The translations under genes and the position numbers were made by a program. Shown in pieces: positions 5,167-7,896 of a stretch of DNA of 7,896 bases; the stretch's first letter is position 1, and the number at the start of each line of letters is the position of its first letter. Under the pieces are notes generated by a model. That model saw only the letters and a list, made by a program, of their open reading frames with translations, was not told the origin of the DNA and ran no database searches. Origin of the DNA: Candidatus Methanogaster sp. UBA203 (GTDB taxonomy: Archaea > Halobacteriota > Methanosarcinia > Methanosarcinales > Methanogasteraceae); the NCBI GenBank assembly GCA_002503595.1, contig DASC01000016.1:6378-14273 (forward strand). The letters run 5' to 3'.

Positions 5167-5589
5167 TCAATTCCTCTTACGCAATTCAAGTTCTTCTATA
5201 ATTTCTTCTATTAATTCAAAATCTATTAATAACTCCTCAGCCAGTTCAGAAATATATACTTTCCTATCTCCTGCTCTTTTGATATACTCTGAGATTTCTT
5301 TTTTCGCATCATTATAGGATAGTTCTCTTAGCGGAACAATCACAATCTCATCAGACAAAAAAGGTTTTGAATGTGTTATGGAAACATTGTTATCTGTAAG
5401 CCCATGTTGGTGAAAAACGTGTTCAGAAAGATCATCGCGATACGCCAACATGTCCATCAGTCTTCCACCAGAAGTTCCCACTTGTTTATATAACCCAAAA
5501 TAATGTTGGTTAATGAGGGGTTTCTCGGGTGGTGGGAATCTGTTTTGAACATTATCTCGCCAATCAGAGGATAATTCTAAATTATACAT
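5167..5589 (-). CDS. Hypothetical protein with C-terminal winged-helix-like segment, second gene of cassette (140 aa)
   Basis: Family not recognised. The N-terminal part (1-80) is polar with aromatic and histidine-rich stretches (INQHYFGLYKQVGTSGGRLM; EHVFHQHGLTDNN). It is followed by a hydrophobic strand, DEIVIVPLREL (80-90). Residues about 93-138 look like a winged-helix unit: a helix (NDAKKEISEYIKRAG), VYISELAEELLIDFELIEEI as the helix-turn-helix, and EELELRKRN as the end of the recognition helix or wing. So it may bind DNA or act as an adaptor. ATG at 5589 follows the first gene's TGA by one base, with AAGGTTGAG as a possible Shine-Dalgarno inside that gene's end, so translation is likely coupled. 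Confidence 0.8.
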   Translation of the reverse strand: MYNLELSSDWRDNVQNRFPPPEKPLINQHYFGLYKQVGTSGGRLMDMLAYRDDLSEHVFHQHGLTDNNVSITHSKPFLSDEIVIVPLRELSYNDAKKEISEYIKRAGDRKVYISELAEELLIDFELIEEIIEELELRKRN

Positions 5590-5590
5590 C

Positions 5591-5974
5591 TCAACCTTCT
5601 ATACTTTCAAGCCCGCTATTAATTTCGTCAACTCTACTTAGAAGCCAATTAGCTAAATTTTCAGCTTGTTCTGGCGCCATGATTATACCAACTTTCAAAT
5701 CCCTTGTAATTTCAATGTCGGCAAGATCTTTTTCTTGTGGCTTAAGTTTTTTGTCTTCTCCTATGGTCATCTCTTCTTCTATAGGCAAATCCCTGTGCTC
5801 AAAAAAGAGATGATATAGTACATCACCACGGGGCGTAATTCCTCCAAATGCGCCATTTACATAATGTATTTGGTATCCTTCAGATTTCTTAAAAACAAAT
5901 TTAACTTTTTTACGAAGTTCTTGTTCCAACTCAATTGTTTCCATTGTTGCTGGTGTATCAGACACATCGTTCAT
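5591..5974 (-). CDS. DUF3467-like hypothetical protein, first gene of cassette (127 aa)
   Basis: Function unknown. The core reads YQIHYVNGAFGGITPRGDVL (34-53), then HLFFEHRDLP, a charged linker, and DLKVGIIMAPEQAENLANWL (92-111) with a C-terminal helix. A strand with an N-G-x-x-G turn, then V-G-I-I-M-x-P-x-x-A and an amphipathic helix, is the layout I associate with DUF3467-type proteins, small bacterial and archaeal proteins without an assigned role; I would not insist on the family. The charged linker (KLKPQEKDLADIE) would sit between the two strand regions. ATG at 5974 has a full GGAGGT Shine-Dalgarno (5990-5985) 10 nt upstream and a TATA box about 60 nt upstream. It is therefore the promoter-proximal gene of a three-gene operon and probably the best expressed. 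Confidence 0.8.
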   Translation of the reverse strand: MNDVSDTPATMETIELEQELRKKVKFVFKKSEGYQIHYVNGAFGGITPRGDVLYHLFFEHRDLPIEEEMTIGEDKKLKPQEKDLADIEITRDLKVGIIMAPEQAENLANWLLSRVDEINSGLESIEG

Positions 5975-6031
5975 ATATTACATTACCTCCTTCGTCCATG
6001 CTCTTTTCGCAAGAATTACTCAGTTTTGCTT

Positions 6032-6041
6032 GTTATATAAA
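6032..6041 (-). promoter_or_regulatory. TATA box of the three-gene cassette
   Basis: Read on the minus strand this is TTTATATAAC, preceded by the purine-rich AAAAAG of a possible BRE. It predicts a start near 6008-6012 and a 5' leader of about 35 nt that includes the GGAGGT Shine-Dalgarno. It is the clearest archaeal promoter in the window. Confidence 0.65.
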
Positions 6042-6058
6042 CTTTTTGACTATATCAA

Positions 6059-6178
6059 CACAAGTGTTTTAGCATCCTTTTTACAAAAATACGGTGTACC
6101 TCCGTTCCATTCACGTCCCATCCCACCCCACAAAACCCCTCTGACCCCCCGATTCACTCTCGACCCTCAACACTTGTG
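6059..6178. repeat. 10-bp inverted repeat bracketing a C-rich block
   Basis: CACAAGTGTT (6059-6068) and its exact reverse complement AACACTTGTG (6169-6178) are 100 nt apart. The left copy is itself part of a self-complementary AACAC-AA-GTGTT. The enclosed DNA is the C-rich block. It could be an operator pair, the stem of a long-loop RNA, or a trace of an insertion. Confidence 0.45.
6117..6150 (-). other. Putative G-quadruplex motif
   Basis: On the minus strand five G-tracts occur in a row, of 6, 4, 4, 3 and 3 Gs, separated by loops of 5, 6, 1 and 2 nt. This satisfies the usual G3+N1-7 rule with one tract to spare. It lies about 75-110 nt upstream of the cassette TATA box, on the cassette's coding strand. 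Confidence 0.55.
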
Positions 6179-6473
6179 AAAGCATTGTGCCCGTCTCCGA
6201 AGTCACCAAACCCCTGACTTAAGTACGAAGCCTGTACACAGCGATTTCATGCCACGCATCTTGCCATGTGCTCCGACATGCTCACTATAGTAAGTCAACA
6301 ACGATACCATAACCCCATCATGTAGTTTGTATCGTCTCATATAGCGTGGTGCTAACTCTCATAATATTTAAACATAACGCCACCTGCACGATCATCAGCA
6401 CACCAACTGGCGTAATCCGTCCGTCACCGTCCAATGTTTGCATCATTGCCTGTGCCCCCCACCTCCGCGATCA

Positions 6474-6481
6474 CTATAAAG
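6474..6481 (+). promoter_or_regulatory. TATA box of fni, implying a leaderless mRNA
   Basis: CTATAAAG is centred about 29 nt before the fni ATG at 6506, so initiation is expected only a few bases before or at the start codon. No Shine-Dalgarno lies in the interval, as expected for a leaderless or near-leaderless archaeal transcript. A second TATA-like run, AATATTTAAAC (6363-6373), could be an alternative upstream promoter. Confidence 0.5.
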
Positions 6482-6505
6482 TACAATCCAGCCAATACAG
6501 TACCA

Positions 6506-7561
6506 ATGACCACATCCCTGCGAAAGATCGAGCACTTGCAGATATGCGCAAACGATCCGGTCGAAGCGCATGTCTCTGCCGGATTCGACGACGTCCATCT
6601 GATCCACTGCGCACTACCAGAGATCGACAAGGACGAGATCGACACCTCGACAGAACTGTTCGGGAAAGTCATGGCTGCGCCGCTTCTGATCGCGTCGATG
6701 ACAGGCGGGCATCCAGACACCTACCCGATCAACGAAGCGCTTGCGCTTGCAGCAGAGCATCTCGGGCTCGGTATTGGGGTTGGGAGCCAGCGGGCTGCGC
6801 TTGAGAATCCGGAGCAAGAAGAGACGTTTCGGGTGGTGCGGGACTGTGCGCCCCATGCTTTTGTGTACGCAAACATCGGTGTTGTGCAACTGACCGAGTA
6901 CGGCATCGATGGCGTGGAACATGCGATCGAGATGATCGAGGCTGATGCGATCGCGATCCATCTCAACTTTCTGCAGGAGGCGATACAACCCGAGGGCTGC
7001 ACATACGCACGCGGGTCTCTCGATGCGATAAAGGATGTGTGCGATGCCGTCTCGGTTCCTGTGATCGCGAAAGAGACCGGTGCCGGCATCTCCCGCGAGG
7101 TGGCAGCAATGCTTGCGGCGGCAGGAGTGGATGCGATCGATGTTGGTGGCGCAGGCGGCACAAGTTGGGCTGGTGTCGAGTATTATCGTGCTCTTGATCG
7201 CGGGGATTTAATATCCGAGCACCTCGGAGGGTTGTTCTGGGACTGGGGAATCCCGACAGCGGCAAGCGTCGTGGAATGCTCATCCTGCGGTCTGCCGGTC
7301 ATTGCGACAGGCGGCGTTCGCACCGGGATCGATATCGCGAAATCGATTGCGCTTGGAGCATCGCTCTCAGGAACCGCGCTGCCACTGGTTGCTCCTGCGA
7401 TGAAGAACGCTGACGCGGTGATCGACCGGCTCTCATCCATGATCTCGGAACTTGAGATTGCGATGTTCCTCTGCGGCTGCCCGGATGTCACTAATCTGAA
7501 GACGGCTCCGGTGGTGATCGGCGGCAGGATCAGGGAGATGCTTGACGCACGCGGGTTTTGA
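6506..7561 (+). CDS. fni: Type 2 isopentenyl-diphosphate delta-isomerase (351 aa)
   Basis: FMN- and NAD(P)H-dependent, Mg-requiring cytoplasmic enzyme that interconverts isopentenyl and dimethylallyl diphosphate, feeding archaeal lipid synthesis from the mevalonate pathway. The family motifs are all present on a TIM barrel: RKIEH (6-10) for the substrate diphosphate, PLLIASMTGG (59-68) and GVGSQRAALE (91-100) for FMN, N154-x-x-Q157-E158 followed by QPEG for substrate and Mg, KETGAGIS (189-196), GGAGGTSW (214-221), and IATGGVRTGIDIAKSIALGA (266-285) for the FMN phosphate. Length is normal. ATG at 6506 is used because family members begin only a few residues before RKIEH; the open frame back to 6434 has no such homology. 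In NxLQE the usual Pro is Phe155, which is unlikely to abolish activity. It stands alone here, without other mevalonate genes. No terminator is evident after the stop. Confidence 0.97.
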   Translation: MTTSLRKIEHLQICANDPVEAHVSAGFDDVHLIHCALPEIDKDEIDTSTELFGKVMAAPLLIASMTGGHPDTYPINEALALAAEHLGLGIGVGSQRAALENPEQEETFRVVRDCAPHAFVYANIGVVQLTEYGIDGVEHAIEMIEADAIAIHLNFLQEAIQPEGCTYARGSLDAIKDVCDAVSVPVIAKETGAGISREVAAMLAAAGVDAIDVGGAGGTSWAGVEYYRALDRGDLISEHLGGLFWDWGIPTAASVVECSSCGLPVIATGGVRTGIDIAKSIALGASLSGTALPLVAPAMKNADAVIDRLSSMISELEIAMFLCGCPDVTNLKTAPVVIGGRIREMLDARGF

Positions 7562-7607
7562 GCACCCACTCACCGTCAGGCAAACTTAACATCATATCCA
7601 AAATTCC

Positions 7608-7793
7608 TTATCGATCAATCTCTTCTCTCAATTCTCTTAACAGACTCCCAAATGCTTGAAAGTTCTCTTTTACCGTTTCGTACACATCCATAGCCGCCTC
7701 CTGATCGTAAGTAGGTGATGTCAGGTTTCTCGCTTCGAGAAGTTCCAACCATCTTTCCTCGTCTTTGATCCATCCCGTCCCTCTCACGATCAA
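7608..7793 (-). pseudogene. Truncated HEPN protein (HI0074-type nucleotidyltransferase partner) lacking its motif His
   Basis: The 61-codon frame reads GWIKDEERWLELLEARNLTS, then PTYDQEAAMDVYETV and a C-terminal helix (QAFGSLLRELREEIDR). This matches the C-terminal half of HI0074-type HEPN proteins (nucleotidyltransferase substrate-binding), which pair with minimal nucleotidyltransferases (MNT) as toxin-antitoxin or defence modules. Family members are about twice as long, with an N-terminal helical bundle that is absent here: the frame is closed by a TGA just before the TTG at 7793, and upstream DNA shows no homologous helix in any frame. The family motif is normally R-N-L-T-S-H; here the histidine is proline, so the R-x4-H RNase site is lost. 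No MNT gene is visible between this gene and fni. Both truncation and motif loss point to a relic. Confidence 0.75.
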
Positions 7794-7896
7794 TCACCAA
7801 CTGACGATGCCGCGACAGATCTACTGGCTGGTCCAATAGACACTGTCTGAAAATCAAGTGATTCATCACCGCGGTCTGCGAAGCAGCGCCGAAGGC

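Larger units (their letters stand above)
5975..6505. other. Intergenic region between the divergent cassette and fni
   Basis: No gene is supportable. Beyond the cassette promoter it holds a 10-bp inverted repeat pair (6059-6068 and 6169-6178) around a strongly C-rich block. Next come a hairpin, AAGTCA-9 nt-TGACTT (6200-6220), a 7-bp inverted repeat ACGATAC/GTATCGT (6301-6307 and 6329-6335), and two TATA-like elements facing fni (6364-6373 and 6474-6481). The two genes point away from each other, so this is a divergent promoter region of unusual length for an archaeon. Confidence 0.6.

Noticed and set aside
4156..6505. CRISPR array or insertion sequence in the AT-rich region
   Set aside because: No regularly spaced 25-40 nt repeats, no transposase-like frame and no target-site duplication could be seen.
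7615..7869. Alternative minus-strand frame overlapping the HEPN relic
   Set aside because: The HEPN motif lies in the other frame, and this frame's product is arginine-rich with no recognisable domain. A fused frameshifted gene was considered, but the upstream part does not look like a HEPN N-terminus.

Overview
The window looks like archaeal chromosome, most likely Euryarchaeota/Halobacteriota (methanogen- or ANME-like). Three things point there. It has a canonical archaeal flap endonuclease 1 with a C-terminal PCNA-binding peptide, and a type 2 isopentenyl-diphosphate isomerase of the archaeal mevalonate pathway. It carries RelE-type toxins paired with archaeal-style antitoxins, one of them DUF2683-like. 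TATA-box promoters sit at archaeal distances from several starts. Genus cannot be fixed from this window.

Layout. 1-151 holds no gene I can support. 152-1460 is a decaying accessory patch: an apparently intact toxin-antitoxin (TA) pair on the minus strand, a 58-codon plus-strand remnant of a surface protein, and a second minus-strand TA pair whose toxin carries a one-base frameshift. Both pairs have the antitoxin first and an 8-nt antitoxin/toxin overlap. 1461-1970 is a composite leader: a GC-rich block, then three tiny reading frames joined by ATGA overlaps, the last containing a hairpin with U-tracts that looks like a terminator or attenuator. 1971-4155 is a tight two-gene unit, fen1 followed by an MFS transporter. 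4156-4742 is non-coding, with a four-unit 9-nt tandem repeat and a possible C/D-box guide RNA behind a TATA box. 4743-5974 is an AT-rich three-gene minus-strand cassette of unrecognised function with its own strong promoter and Shine-Dalgarno. 5975-6505 is non-coding, with a G-quadruplex-capable C-rich block and several inverted repeats. 6506-7561 is fni, apparently leaderless. 7608-7793 is a truncated HEPN-type protein (partner of MNT nucleotidyltransferases) that has lost its N-terminal half and its motif histidine.

How it fits together. The housekeeping genes (fen1, MFS, fni) are intact, relatively GC-rich and lie on the plus strand. The accessory material (TA modules, cassette, HEPN remnant) lies on the minus strand and much of it is AT-rich, as expected for acquired islands between core genes. 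The least explained item is the three-gene cassette: a DUF3467-like protein, a protein with a C-terminal winged-helix-like end, and a small Cys-containing protein of unknown fold, all apparently translationally coupled.
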